A DNA stretch of 64,000 nucleotides from Tridacna crocea. Taxonomy: Eukaryota; Mollusca; Bivalvia; Cardiida; Cardiidae. Of this stretch, positions 23,790 through 33,956 are shown piece after piece (within the stretch, counting starts at the first letter, position 1; each line of letters opens with the position of its first letter). Below the pieces are notes generated by a model, which did no database searches, was not told the origin of the DNA, and worked only from the letters and a program-made list of their open reading frames with translations. The stretch covers positions 17,803,290 through 17,867,289 of the forward strand of contig OX031061.1 in assembly GCA_943736015.1 (NCBI GenBank), read 5' to 3'. Made by a program: the position numbers and the translations under genes.

Positions 23790-24317
23790 TGTTACGGGAG
23801 ACCACTCCTTCCTGCATGGCATACTCCCGATTTAAATACAATACCTGGCTACTGCGTCAGAGAGATATCTCTTTGGCTCAGTGGTTAGGGTATTGGCTTT
23901 GCGTCCGGGAGTTCGGAGTTCGAATCCCGCTCCGATCCTTATTTCTGCCATGCATTTATTCATTTGTTTCTTTGTTACGGACTTCGTTCGTAAGATGGGG
24001 GCTCGTCCGGGATTGGCCATTGAGCCATAAATCCCATTTGTTGTCCAAAATCGGACTTCCTGCCTAATAAGGCTTCGAGTCATCAATAAATGATGACTTT
24101 AAGAGGGGGTGTGTTACGGGAGACCACTCCTTCCTGCATGGCATACTCCCGATTTAAATACAATACCTGGCTACTGCGTCAGAGAGATATCTCTTTGGCT
24201 CAGTGGTTAGGGTATTGGCTTTGCGTCCGGGAGTTCGGAGTTCGAATCCCGCTCCGATCCTTATTTCTGCCATGCATTTATTCATTTGTTTCTTTGTTAC
24301 GGACTTCGTTCGTAAGA
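23790..24317 (+). mobile_element. 528-bp miniature LTR retrotransposon (TRIM-like) with tRNA-like LTRs
   Basis: Two 206-bp direct repeats (23,790-23,995 and 24,112-24,317), identical by eye, begin TGTTACGGG. The first is immediately followed by TGGGGGCTCGTCCGGGAT (23,996-24,013), the classical 18-nt primer binding site for tRNA-Pro. The second is preceded by a purine tract AAGAGGGGGTG (24,101-24,111). The internal region is only 116 bp and non-coding. ATAT flanks both sides (23,786-23,789; 24,318-24,321). Each LTR carries a tRNA-like block. The element lacks gag and pol and must have been mobilised in trans. Identical LTRs imply recent insertion. Confidence 0.88.
23868..23938 (+). promoter_or_regulatory. 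tRNA-like Pol III promoter block in 5' LTR (second copy 24,190-24,260)
   Basis: Contains an A-box-like TTGGCTCAGTGGTTAGGG and a B-box-like AGTTCGAATCC at tRNA spacing. A 9-bp inverted pair, TGCATGGCA (23,813-23,821) and TGCCATGCA (23,946-23,954), encloses it. The tRNA of origin is not clear because the anticodon arm does not pair well. Whether it is transcribed by Pol III is inferred from the boxes only. Confidence 0.65.
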
Positions 24318-26236
24318 ATATATAAAATTTTTCGTGCTTTTGTCGCAAATGCAGCCCACACATAAGCACAAATAATGAAACATATTTTCTTTTAGAAGTA
24401 CGAGAATGATAAACACAGCACGTGTTTCTAGATGCATAAATTTGCATTATGCAGTTTATGAACCATTATTCAGCCATCAACATAATTCTTTACATAGAAC
24501 TGAAACTTTGGAAACAAAATCATTGTTTTGCGAAACAATTTAAAAAGGTCACCTGTAAAAGTCATTTCGAAATCTGTCACCACATCAATGATTTTGATGA
24601 TTCAGAATTCTGCAAATAAACTTTGGATAGATCACCCAACAACAATTTCTTGCAGAAGAGCACATGCTCGAAAGTGACTAAAATCATGAGTCCAACGAGA
24701 GAACCACATGCAGGTACCAACAATATGATGTTGTTTTTCGACAGACTAAAAATTTCCAAAACGATTTTTGAAAAGGGTCAGCCTAGACATATCTGTGAAA
24801 TTATTTCAAAGTCTGACCAGCCATTCCAGAGAAGATTTTGTTTTAAATTTCTTCATGTACATACAGTGTTAATAGCCCACAGCCATCAGAGCTATGTTTC
24901 TTGATGGATCAAAATTTCTTGAACACTTTGCGAAAAGGGTCAACCAAGGAACATTTCTGTGAAAGTATTTCAAAATCTGACATGCCGTTCCAGAGAAGAA
25001 TTTTTAATAATTTCTTCATGGCCGTATAGTGCAAGTGGCCACCTGCACCCCAATCAGGGCCATGTTTCTAGACAGATAAATTTTCGCTCTTGCTCTTCTG
25101 CAAGAAATTGTTGTTGGGTGATCTATCCAAAGTTTATTTGCAGAATTCTGAATCATCAAAATCATTGATGTGGTGACAGATTTCGAAATGACTTTTACAG
25201 GTGACCTTTTTAAATTGTTGAAAAACAACATCATATTGTTGGTACCTGCATGTGGTTCTTTCGTTGGACTCATGATTTTAGTCACTTTCGAGCTTGTGCT
25301 CTTCTGCAAGAAATTGTTGTTGGGTGATCTATCCAAAGTTTATTTGCAGAATTCTGAATCATCAAAATCATTGATGTGGTGATGATAGTAGGAGACGGTG
25401 ACAGATTTCGAAATGACTTTTACAGGTGACCTTTTTAAATTGTTTTGCAAAATAATGATTTTGTTTCCAAAGTTTCAATTATATGTAAAGAATTATGTTG
25501 ATGGCTGAATGATGATTCATAAACTTCATAATGCAAATTCATGCATCTAGATCATTCAAACACGTGCTGTGTTTATCATTCTCGTACTTCTAAAAGAAAA
25601 TATTTTTCATTATTTGTGCTTATGTGTGGGCTGCATTTGCAACAAAAGCACGAAAAATTTTATATATGGACCATTCGGTATAATCAAAAGCTATGCAGAA
25701 GTATTTTCAAAATTTAGATAGACTAATGTTTAAACAGCATTTTTCTAACGTGGCAATACCAGTCCTTTGTATTTTCATACATGCAATCATGTTCCATCCA
25801 ACAAATGCACTAAATTTTGGACAGAAAGATATTAATGGAAAACCAAAATTTACGTCCTGACTAATTATTTACAGAAAACTAAAATTTTGAAAGGGAGCCC
25901 TCTTGAATCAGTGCCGAGTAACATAGTCAGAGCCGGTCCACATAATCAGAGCCCTTCTTTATTTTCATCAATTCTTGTGCTTTTCTTTTCAATTTTTGAC
26001 CAGTAGTGAATGTAACATTTCAGGACATTAGTTTACGGCTTTGGGACAGTAAGACTCTCTCTTACTTGCCAATTAAATGGTAATAACAGACTGAATTTAT
26101 CTCCGAGACGTATTATTTTGGCTACGGTCAATTCACGCCACAAATGATTCAGACAACATAGTACACCTATTCCAGCTTTCCATAGTGCAGAAAACACGTT
26201 GAAAAACCAGAGCATCGAATGACATTCTCCTTTTTT

Positions 26237-29200
26237 AGCTCACCTGAGCACGAAGTGCTCAGAGTGAGCTATTGTGATCACTCACCGTCCGTCGGCGTCC
26301 GTCGTCCGTCCGTCGTCCGTCCGTCCGTCGTCCGTCCGTCCGTCCGTCCGTCCGTCGTCCGTTCACATTTTCTTGTTTACACTCTAGCATCTACAAATAT
26401 CAACCAATCAGCACCAAACTTGGTCAAAGTGTGTATGACCATAAGATCTCGGATGAGTTCGATTATGGGTCAAATCGGACCAGAACATCTGGAGTTATTT
26501 GCCCTTGAATTAAGAAAATTGCTATATTTCACTTTGTTTACACTCTAGCATCTACAAATATCAACCAATTAGCACCAAACTTTTTCAAAATATATATGAC
26601 CATAAGATCTCGGATGAATTCGATTATGGGTCTAATCGGACCAGAATGACCGGAGTTATTTGCCCTTGAATTAAGAAAATTGCTATATTTGACTTTGTTT
26701 TCACTCTAGCATCTACAATTTTTAATCAATCGACACCAAACTTAGACAAAGTGAGTATGACCATAAGATCTCGGATGAGTTCGATTATGGGTCAAATCAG
26801 ACCAGAACATCTGGAGTTATTTGCCCTTGAATTTAGAAAATTGCTATATTTCACTTTGTTTACACTCTAGCATCTACAAATATCAACCAATTAGCACCAA
26901 ACTTTGTCAAAATATATATTACCATAAGATCTCGGATGAGTTTGATGATGGGTCTCATCGGACCAGAACGACCGGAGTTATTTGCCCTTGTATTAAGAAA
27001 ATTGCTATATTTGACTTTGTTTTCACTTTAGCATCTACAATTTTTAACGAATCGACACCAAACTTGGACAAAGTGTGTATGACCATAAGATCTCGGATGA
27101 GTTCGATTATGGGTCAAATCGGACCAGAACATTTGGAGTTATTTGCCCTTGAATTAAGAAAATTGCTATATTTCACTTTGTTTACACTCTAGCATCTACA
27201 AATATCAACCAATTAGCACCAAACTTTGTCAAAATATATATGACCATAAGATCTCGGATGAGTTCGATTATGGGGCTCATCGGACCAGAACGACCGGAGT
27301 TATTTGCCCTTGAATTAAGAAAATTGCTATGTTTGACTTTGTTTTCACTTTAGCATCTACAATTTTTAACCAATCGACACCAAACTTAGAAAAAGTGTGT
27401 ATGACCATAAGATTTCGGACGAGTGTGATTATGAGTCAAATCGGACCAGAACATCTGGAGTTATTTGCCCTTGAATTAAGAAAATTGCTATATTTCACTT
27501 TGTTTACACTCTAGCATCTACAAATATCAACCAATTAGCACCAAACTTTGTCAAAATATATATGATCATAAGATCTGGGATGAGTTTGATGATGGGTCTC
27601 ATCGGACCAGAACAACTGGAGTTATTTGCCCTTGAATTAGAAAAATCGCTATATTTGACTTTGTTTTCACTTTAGCATCTACAATTATTAACCAATCAAC
27701 ACCAGACTTGGACAAAATATACATGACCATAAGATCTCGGATGAGTTTGATTATTGGTGTATTCAGACCAGAACAACTGGAGTTATTTGCCCTTGAATTA
27801 AACAAATTGCTGTATTTCACTTTGTTTACACTCTAGCATCTACAAATATCAACCAATTAGTTCCAAACTTGGTCACAACATGTATGACTCTAAGATCTCA
27901 GATGAGTCCGATTATGGGTGACCAGAACAACGGGAGTTATTTGCCCTTGAATTAGAAAGTTTTTTTTTTAGAATAGTTCTTAGGCTGGAGCATAACTGTG
28001 ACAAATTTGTTAAGGGTTATTGTTCAGGGATAACAGATGTTGTGTACCTACCTGTATTCATGGTATAACCTTTACATAATGTTTGAATAAAACTCACTCT
28101 GTCATGCTTTTCTAACAATTTCTGCTATGTATATGATGTATATATAATTATGTCAAATGAGACATTGTAAGGCAGTAAGCTGTGAGCAGTTGTAGGGTGA
28201 AGACTCTGTAGTTTTGAAGCTTGGTCTTAGACCAGCTATGAGTTATCTGGCCTAACCATGAGTTTTGCTCCTCGCCTCTCTTATTGTGAAGTACAGTGTT
28301 GTTGATACATGTAGATGACAGAACTTACAAAAACACAACAGAACTAATGAAGAATGAAGTACTGTGAGCTAGCCTAAAACATTGCAACAGAGGGAAGTAA
28401 ATACTTCACTTATTTAGAACAAACGAACTGTAAACTGAATTGGCTCAGAGCAAACTTTACTGATAAATCCATTATTGGAAGAAAGGTTCTAATTACATTA
28501 AGGTAGATCTATGCTATTCTGCGGATTCCTTTGCCATATGTGACTAAAAGAATGTACCAGACTTTGAGAACTATTGACAGACAGTGATAAGGAACTTTTG
28601 TGCTAAATTGTGCTTTTGTTTTGTTTTATTTGTCAATGTCTCTGTTCTTTTCTGTTTGCTACTTCTTTGCGCTTTCTTTCTGCCTTTTGCTGTCTGCTAT
28701 CCTTCCGGTTAAGGTTTAATATTTGTTCTAATAAATTTTGTTTGTTCGCTTGTCGTCTTTTGGTCACGTTAGAAATAACTCACGTCTTTACAATAACTTT
28801 GTCATTTCCAGTCCAATTTACTTGAAACTTGGCATTTGTGTTTATTGCAATAAAACAGAGTGCAGTGTGAAAGAGCCATAACTCTACTTCATACTGTCTA
28901 TAAGTTAATTCCCTTTGATTGAAATTTTTACAGCATCTTCTGCTTGTCTGGAATATAACTTTGTCATCTACAGCCTGAACATCGTCAAATTTGATATGCA
29001 TGATTGTTGAAAAATTATGGAGTGCACTACACAAGAACCATAATTTCCTAGCACAAATTTTGAGTTATTCCCCCTTCATTTTTATAGCATTTCTTGCTTT
29101 GTCGGGAGCAAAACTTTGTCATCTTAAGGAGGAATGACTTGATATTTGGTATGCTTATTTGTTGCAATATTGGGAAGTGCAGTGCCTAAAAATTGTAACT

Positions 29201-29585
29201 GTACCTTGTGCTGTCTTTAAGTTATTTCCCTTTGAATGTCATTTTTACAGCATTTAGTGCCTGCCCTGAATATAACTGTTATCTCAAGTCAGAACGACTT
29301 CAGACTTGGTATTCATGTTTTTTGCAATATTACAGAGTACAGTGCACAAGAACAATAACTCTACGTAGCAGGAATTTTGAGTAATTCCACTTTGATCTTC
29401 ATTTTTACAGTATTTCTTGCTTGTATGGAATGGAACTTCAAAGTCTCAAGTTAGATTGCAACAATTTGCTGCTCCTGTTTCATTATCATTTGGCCTTGAA
29501 CCTTGTTCTTTGGTATATATCTTTAGTTTAGACCTGTGCTGCTTGGTACTCAGGTGAGCGATATAGGACCATCATGGTCCTCTTG
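26237..29585 (+). mobile_element. AGCTCACC-family hairpin-ended element, 3.35 kb
   Basis: Head AGCTCACCTGAGCACGAAGT with an inverted tail forms a hairpin (26,237-26,270). The end 'aggtgagcgatataggacc' plus a GGACCATCATGGTCC hairpin terminates in CTCTTG at 29,585. A GTCC-rich tract (26,283-26,362) follows the head. The interior has ten or so units of about 160 bp (26,370-27,960), then about 700 bp of non-repeated sequence, then four to five units of another array of about 160 bp (28,780-29,450). It interrupts the right palindrome arm; the uninterrupted site survives inverted at about 23,215-23,235. No transposase ORF is recognised. Confidence 0.8.
26370..27960 (+). repeat. Tandem array, about 160-bp units arranged as alternating dimers
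   Basis: Two unit types alternate: one with 'tttacactctagcatctac' and 'aaatatcaaccaatt', the other with 'tcactttagcatctacaatt'. This gives a higher-order period of about 320 bp. A period near 162 bp keeps reading frames open, which explains the 109-123-aa ORFs here; they are not protein genes. Confidence 0.75.
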
Positions 29586-30053
29586 TTTGAATTTCAGAGA
29601 CATAAGAACACATAACAACAAATATTGACATGCCTACCTGTTTTGGGATTGTTTTTCAGCCGACATCTTCAGAAACGGAAGACCAACACAACATTTTCTC
29701 GTCGGAGCCATTGGCTCTGAATATGAAGTTTCCTACCCGTGCAAGTAGACTACCCTGCCACCTGACCGTACAACGAATTTATTATACTGCAAATTTTTAC
29801 CATTCAAATGTTTGTTAGGCGAATTTTATCTATTTTCTGGTTTAAAAAATTGAGTACGCTGACGAAGTAGAATTTCCATTCTTAGTGCCCCAATTCAATG
29901 AAAAAAAAATGACGTCACTGGGGACTGACGTCACTGAAACCTTGGTAATATGTGCTAAAACGTGCAGCTTTGCGCATAATCTTGATGTTAATCTTAATCG
30001 AGGCCACCGTTTTGGATGTTGTGTTGATAGTGTTAATAGACTATAGTTAGGTC

Positions 30054-30416
30054 CATCCTCGGATACCCCGGTGTCTCCCTATTTACTACGCTACATCGAC
30101 CCCTGGGACAATTAGTTGAATTTCCTTCGCTTTACCGCTGGCCGAATGCTGGCTTTTCATTGGTTCCATCATCATTTTGTGATGGGCGAGTGTACTGTAC
30201 GCTATGACGTTTCGTATCGATTTTCGGCGGCTCGCTTTACCGCTGGCCGAATGCTGGCATTTCATTGGTTCTATTATCATTTTGTGATGGGCGAGTGGAC
30301 TGTACGGTATGACGTTTCGTATCGATTTTCGGCGGCTGATTCAAAGTTTTATTAGTCAATTGTCCCAGGGTCGATGTAGCGTAGCAAATAGAGAGACCCT
30401 GGGGTATCCGAGGATG
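30054..30416. mobile_element. 363-bp element with 9-bp target duplication and long TIRs (Mutator-like)
   Basis: AGTTAGGTC flanks both sides (30,045-30,053 and 30,417-30,425). Terminal inverted repeats of about 65 bp start CATCCTCGGATACCCC. Between them are two direct repeats of about 107 bp ('accgctggccgaatgctggc'). Long TIRs with a 9-bp duplication are the hallmark of Mutator-like non-autonomous elements. Confidence 0.8.
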
Positions 30417-30460
30417 AGTTAGGTCAATCGCGGATATAGTTATTGTTATATATATGTATA

Positions 30461-30691
30461 CAGTCAGACATTTCTGTGAAGCATCACCAGAACAAATTCA
30501 GTCATATTTTTTTTAATGGATAACCTTTTATTTAGTATAATTTCAAGCTATGCACGGACCCACTAGACAAGTAACAGGCTGATTTATGAGCCAAATGAAA
30601 GGATGGCTACGAGAAAACTTTCCGAAGCCCAGAAATGGCAAATTGTGGGCATGAGTAATGCTGGTGGTGATGCTTAACTTGTGTCTGACTG
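30461..30691 (+). mobile_element. Internally deleted Tc1/mariner-like element
   Basis: Ends CAGTCAGACA (30,461-30,470) and TGTCTGACTG (30,682-30,691), each flanked by TA. The interior keeps the start of a transposase-like frame (see next entry). The 231-bp length shows most of the element is lost. Confidence 0.6.
30603..30677 (+). pseudogene. Remnant of Tc1/mariner transposase N-terminus
   Basis: A 24-codon frame from an ATG includes RKLSEAQKWQIVGM and NAGG, which resembles the first helix-turn-helix (DNA-binding) region at the start of Tc1-type transposases. A TAA follows where the second half of the domain should begin, and no catalytic DDE/D region remains. It cannot be functional alone. 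The assignment rests on this short motif plus the TA-flanked inverted ends. Confidence 0.55.
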
Positions 30692-31010
30692 TATATATTA
30701 TTGCTTGGCGTAGTTGTTGTTATATTGGTGATGTACGAGCGTACATACAAGATTGTAATTCTTTATACTTATATTCCTGTATAAAACTATATTTGTGTTC
30801 GGCCTACTTCGATGTACACAGCCTACCTAATACTAATACTTACCTAAACAATGGTCAAATTTACCGAAATCGTCTGTGATCGAAACATCTGTCACCCAAA
30901 ATCAATATTACATTTGACCCTAAAATGAATGTGTCAGGCGTCTAAAGTTAATTTGAAAGGCAAATGACCCCGATGAGAAAAAGTGTTGGGAAAACCTTAA
31001 TGATTATGAT

Positions 31011-31017
31011 GATGAAG

Positions 31018-31048
<31 letters not shown>
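31011..31048 (+). repeat. GAA microsatellite
   Basis: Uninterrupted (GAA)n following 'gatgat'. Confidence 0.9.
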
Positions 31049-31050
<2 letters not shown>

Positions 31051-31083
31051 ATTTATATTCTCTCCCACGGTAAGCTCGGGCAT

Positions 31084-31248
31084 TCACGGAGAGAGGTTAG
31101 ATATATAGGCACTTGAAACCTACCTTGCTGTTAAGCTAGCTTTTAAATACAGCGATGCGGTTTGGTGTTGGCCTATTTCTCTCCGTGGAAGTTAAGCAAC
31201 GTGCATTGGTTTAGTACCTAGATGGGTAACCAGATCGCTGCACATTAC
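31084..31248 (+). mobile_element. 5S rRNA-derived repeat module, + copy 1
   Basis: Starts 'tcacggagagagg'. The last 65 bp (about 31,185-31,248) resemble the second half of metazoan 5S rRNA: GAAGTTAAGCAACGTGC (A-box region) and TTAGTACCTAGATGGGTAAC (C-box region). The first half of 5S is absent, so this is not a 5S gene but a 5S-derived SINE-type promoter fused to other sequence. Confidence 0.65.
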
Positions 31249-31269
31249 ATTTTGGAACGCCTTTACTGC

Positions 31270-31815
31270 CTCATTATACTGAACTTTATTTTCATTATGT
31301 CATATATTCATGTGCAGGCTTTATCATCTTATGTCAAATAAAGTGTCAGTAAAGTGCAATCTTCTTATGGGTATGACCGAATGCAATACTGTGATGTCAG
31401 ATAGTAGGTTTGTCAGGTACACTCTTCATATCAGGAGAAATGGTTGATTTGTTTGGTCATTACATCATACTGTTTTGTGCAAATATCATTATATCATGTT
31501 CAATTGTATGATTGTCAGGTGTGTATATCACATCGTTATGCCTAAACGAAATTATCTTATGTCATAACTCCTATCATCACTGTGTTATGATTCAACATAA
31601 CTTTGTTATGTGCATTCTTTTCGCTATATCCAAATGCAATTTTTTTATGTCAAATCATTGAATTGATCTGTGCATTCTTTTTATCGTTATTTCCAAATGT
31701 CATTAAGTTATGTCCAACCATTAGTTTGTTACATGCATTTTTCTTATCGTTATGTCCATACGTCATTTTGTGATGCCCAACCATTAGTTATGTTTATTTT
31801 TCTTATTGTTATAAT
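31270..31815 (+). repeat. Diverged short tandem repeat, units about 60 bp
   Basis: Recurring 'ttatgtccaaatgtcatt' and 'cattcttcttatcgttatg'. Continues at 32,290-32,690 and appears inverted at 33,140-33,470 and 40,946-41,160. Confidence 0.55.
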
Positions 31816-31819
31816 CGTG

Positions 31820-31975
31820 TAACGTGCAACGAACTGGTCACCCATCCAAGCACTAACCTAATGCACGTTGCTTAACTGTCACGGAGAGAAATACACCAAA
31901 CCGCATCGCTGTAAAAGCTAGCTCAATAGCAAGGCAGGTTTTAAGTGCTTATATATATCTAACCCCTCTCCGTGA
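31820..31975 (-). mobile_element. 5S rRNA-derived repeat module, minus copy 1
   Basis: Reverse complement of the 31,084 module with a 5S-like part at 31,820-31,880 ('ggtcacccatccaagcacta'), ending 'ctctccgtgac'. A second minus copy follows at 32,114-32,271. Confidence 0.65.
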
Positions 31976-32113
31976 CATTACTGCCCCCTTTGAGAAGTCT
32001 CGACCTCGAGACCTATTTACAAGCATGTATATACAGAAACACCAGGGGGAATATACATGGATAAGGCAGCTCCAATCCGGCTGTTGTCATTATCTCACCG
32101 CTGCCACCAAATG

Positions 32114-32271
32114 TAACGTGCAACGACCTGGTCACCCATCCAGGCACTAACCTAATGCACGTATGCTTAACTGTCACGGAGAGAAATACACCAAACCGCA
32201 TCGCTGTAACAGCTAGCTCAAGAGCAAGGCAGTTTTTAAGTGCTTATATATATCTAACCCCTCTCTGTGAC
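32114..32271 (-). mobile_element. 5S rRNA-derived repeat module, minus copy 2
   Basis: Almost the same as 31,820-31,975. The two minus copies are separated by about 140 bp that includes 'ctgctgccaccaaatgtaac'-like sequence, so they may be part of a tandem duplication. Confidence 0.65.
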
Positions 32272-32694
32272 AATCGAAACGTCGTTAAATTTGGCCAAAT
32301 TTTAAGTTTGATTAGTCATTCTGCACGTTGTTATGTTCAAATGTTCTTCTGTTATGTCAAGTTATTAGTTTCTTAGACGCATTCTTCTTACTGTTATGTT
32401 CAAACGTCATCATGCTGTCTGCAACAAAAAGTTTGCTAGTTGCATTTTCCACCGTTGTTATGGACAAATGTCATCATAATGTCTCAAACAGATAGTTTGT
32501 TGTGTGCATTTTTCTCACTGTTATGTGCAAATAATCTTATGCAATGTCAAATACTTAGGTGCATTATTCTCATTGTTATGTGCAAATGTCATAATCTTGT
32601 CTCAAACGGTTAGTTTACTCGGTTCCTTGTTCACATCATTATGTACAAACGTAATTGTGATATGTCAAATAGGAAGTCTATTAAGCGCATTATT

Positions 32695-33111
32695 AGTTGT
32701 ACGGTCAGGAGGCAGGGGACTTGGAAACTTATTATACTGCAAAGAAATTTCTCGTGATCTGATTGTTTAACATGCTGGGAACATACATCATGTTCCCTGG
32801 CAAAAACCACGTAAAACCAGTTTCCCTTTTTAGTGCCCCGTAAACATCACTACACGTGCAAATCAACATCCAAAATGGCGGAGTCGATCGATCACCAGAC
32901 TGCACATTTATACATTCGTCACAAGTCGGCCGATTCCGTATCTACATCTAATGATATGATGGCTCCCACCACCCGAGGTATGCCGAATGCACATTTATGC
33001 ACCAAACTGCACATTTTAGTGACGTCAGTTTCCAGCCTTCGGCTCGGGATGACATGATCCACCACAGCGATGAACAAGTTTCCAAGTCCACTGTCACCTG
33101 ATCGTACAGCT
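32695..33111. mobile_element. 417-bp element sharing termini with the 6.9-kb palindrome
   Basis: Left end AGTTGTACGGTCAGGAGGC with GGGGACTTGGAAACTT; right end AAGTTTCCAAGTCCACTG with ATCGTACAGCT, forming TIRs of about 36 bp. The same terminal words open and close the palindrome at 22,912-29,774. The interior includes 'ggctcgggatgacatgat', also close to 23,015-23,035. Confidence 0.65.
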
Positions 33112-33469
33112 AATATTGTTCACGGCTGTGGTTAATCATATAACGAAATAAATGAACAGAATAAATATACCATTTGATAAACTACAATAAGTTTTACATG
33201 TAGCTAAATAACAAATACACCTAATAACCTTATCGTTTGAAACAAAGGTAACACATTTAAGCATAACAAAATAATAAATGCTGTCAACAATCTTACCGCT
33301 TGACATTACATGACGAAGTCTACAAACAATGATAAAAAAAGAATGCACTTAACAGCCTTGTTATTTGACATTGCATTATTAAGTTTGCACACAATAATAT
33401 GTTGTTTTGACATAGAAAACTTACCGTTTGACATAAAAGGATGAAGTTTGTAAATAACGATATAAGGAA

Positions 33470-33776
33470 TACATGTACCGAATGATATGGAAAGCCATAG
33501 CTATCATATATCGTTTTTTTATAGTTCATTCCACCAAAACATGTATATATCAAATGAAAACGTCTTTATATTGAACCAAAAAAGCATGGTATTGCTTGGA
33601 TTCATCAACATATTGAACCAAACTGTTTTTGTATTAATCCATTTGTCTTTATATTGAACCAAAGGAGCATGGTATTGTTTCTTTGGTTCAACATAAAGAC
33701 GTTTTCATTCAATATATACATGTTTGGTGGAATGAACTGTAAAAGAACGATATAAGACAGCTATGGGTTTCCATAG
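33470..33776. mobile_element. Foldback insertion private to unit 1
   Basis: Arms of about 100 bp ('ggaaagccatagct' ... 'acgtctttatattgaacc' and their inversions) surround a short AT-rich loop. The matching place in unit 2 (about 41,165-41,180) joins 'aggaatgtacctaataacag' without it. Confidence 0.65.
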
Positions 33777-33956
33777 ATAACAGAAAGCCCCGTATAATGA
33801 TCCAGTAAAGGCGTTCCATAATATGAACATTTGGTATTAGAAGTGGGATTAATGGCAACTGCCGGAGACGAGTTGCCTTCCCCATGCACATGTACATGTA
33901 AATACATGCTTGTATATCAGTCTCGGAGTCGACACTTCTCATGGGGGGTGTTAATG

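Larger units (their letters stand above)
22912..29774. repeat. 6.9-kb palindrome with interrupted arms, inside intron 1
   Basis: The left arm (22,912 to about 24,755) and right arm (about 25,215 to 29,774) are reverse complements at high but imperfect identity. For example, 'catttgttggatggaacatg' at about 23,648 returns inverted near 25,790. Outer ends read GTTGTATGGTCAGGTGGCAG and its inverted counterpart at 29,769-29,774. The left arm is interrupted by a 120-bp foldback (22,935-23,065) and a miniature LTR element (23,790-24,317); the right arm by an AGCTCACC element (26,237-29,585) and an internal duplication (25,085-25,445). The loop, about 24,756-25,214, carries the 167-bp repeat units also seen at 9 kb. 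ORFs inside are mirror-image pairs and not genes. Confidence 0.8.

Noticed and set aside
23868..23938. Functional tRNA gene
   Set aside because: The acceptor stem does not close and the anticodon arm pairs poorly. The block is embedded in an LTR and repeated exactly in the second LTR.
23996..24111. Proviral or retroviral coding sequence behind the tRNA-Pro binding site
   Set aside because: The interior is 116 bp without any gag, pol or env coding potential.
23664..24447. ORFs of 74-97 codons overlapping the LTRs
   Set aside because: The same peptide occurs in both LTRs and on the opposite strand; these are readings of the non-coding LTR.
26219..27514. ORFs of 109, 123 and 61 codons suggesting a repetitive protein
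   Set aside because: They arise because the tandem unit is near a multiple of three. They share one satellite-like sequence and have no start context.
26370..27960. Regularly spaced repeats resembling a CRISPR array
   Set aside because: Whole units repeat, with no short repeat and unique spacer pattern, and the context is a eukaryotic transposable element.
26237..29585. Helitron assignment for the AGCTCACC family
   Set aside because: Ends are not TC...CTRR, both ends carry hairpins, and insertion is in T runs with a TT duplication rather than between A and T.
31185..31248. 5S rRNA gene
   Set aside because: Only the second half of 5S is present, with many differences, and it is fused to unrelated sequence.
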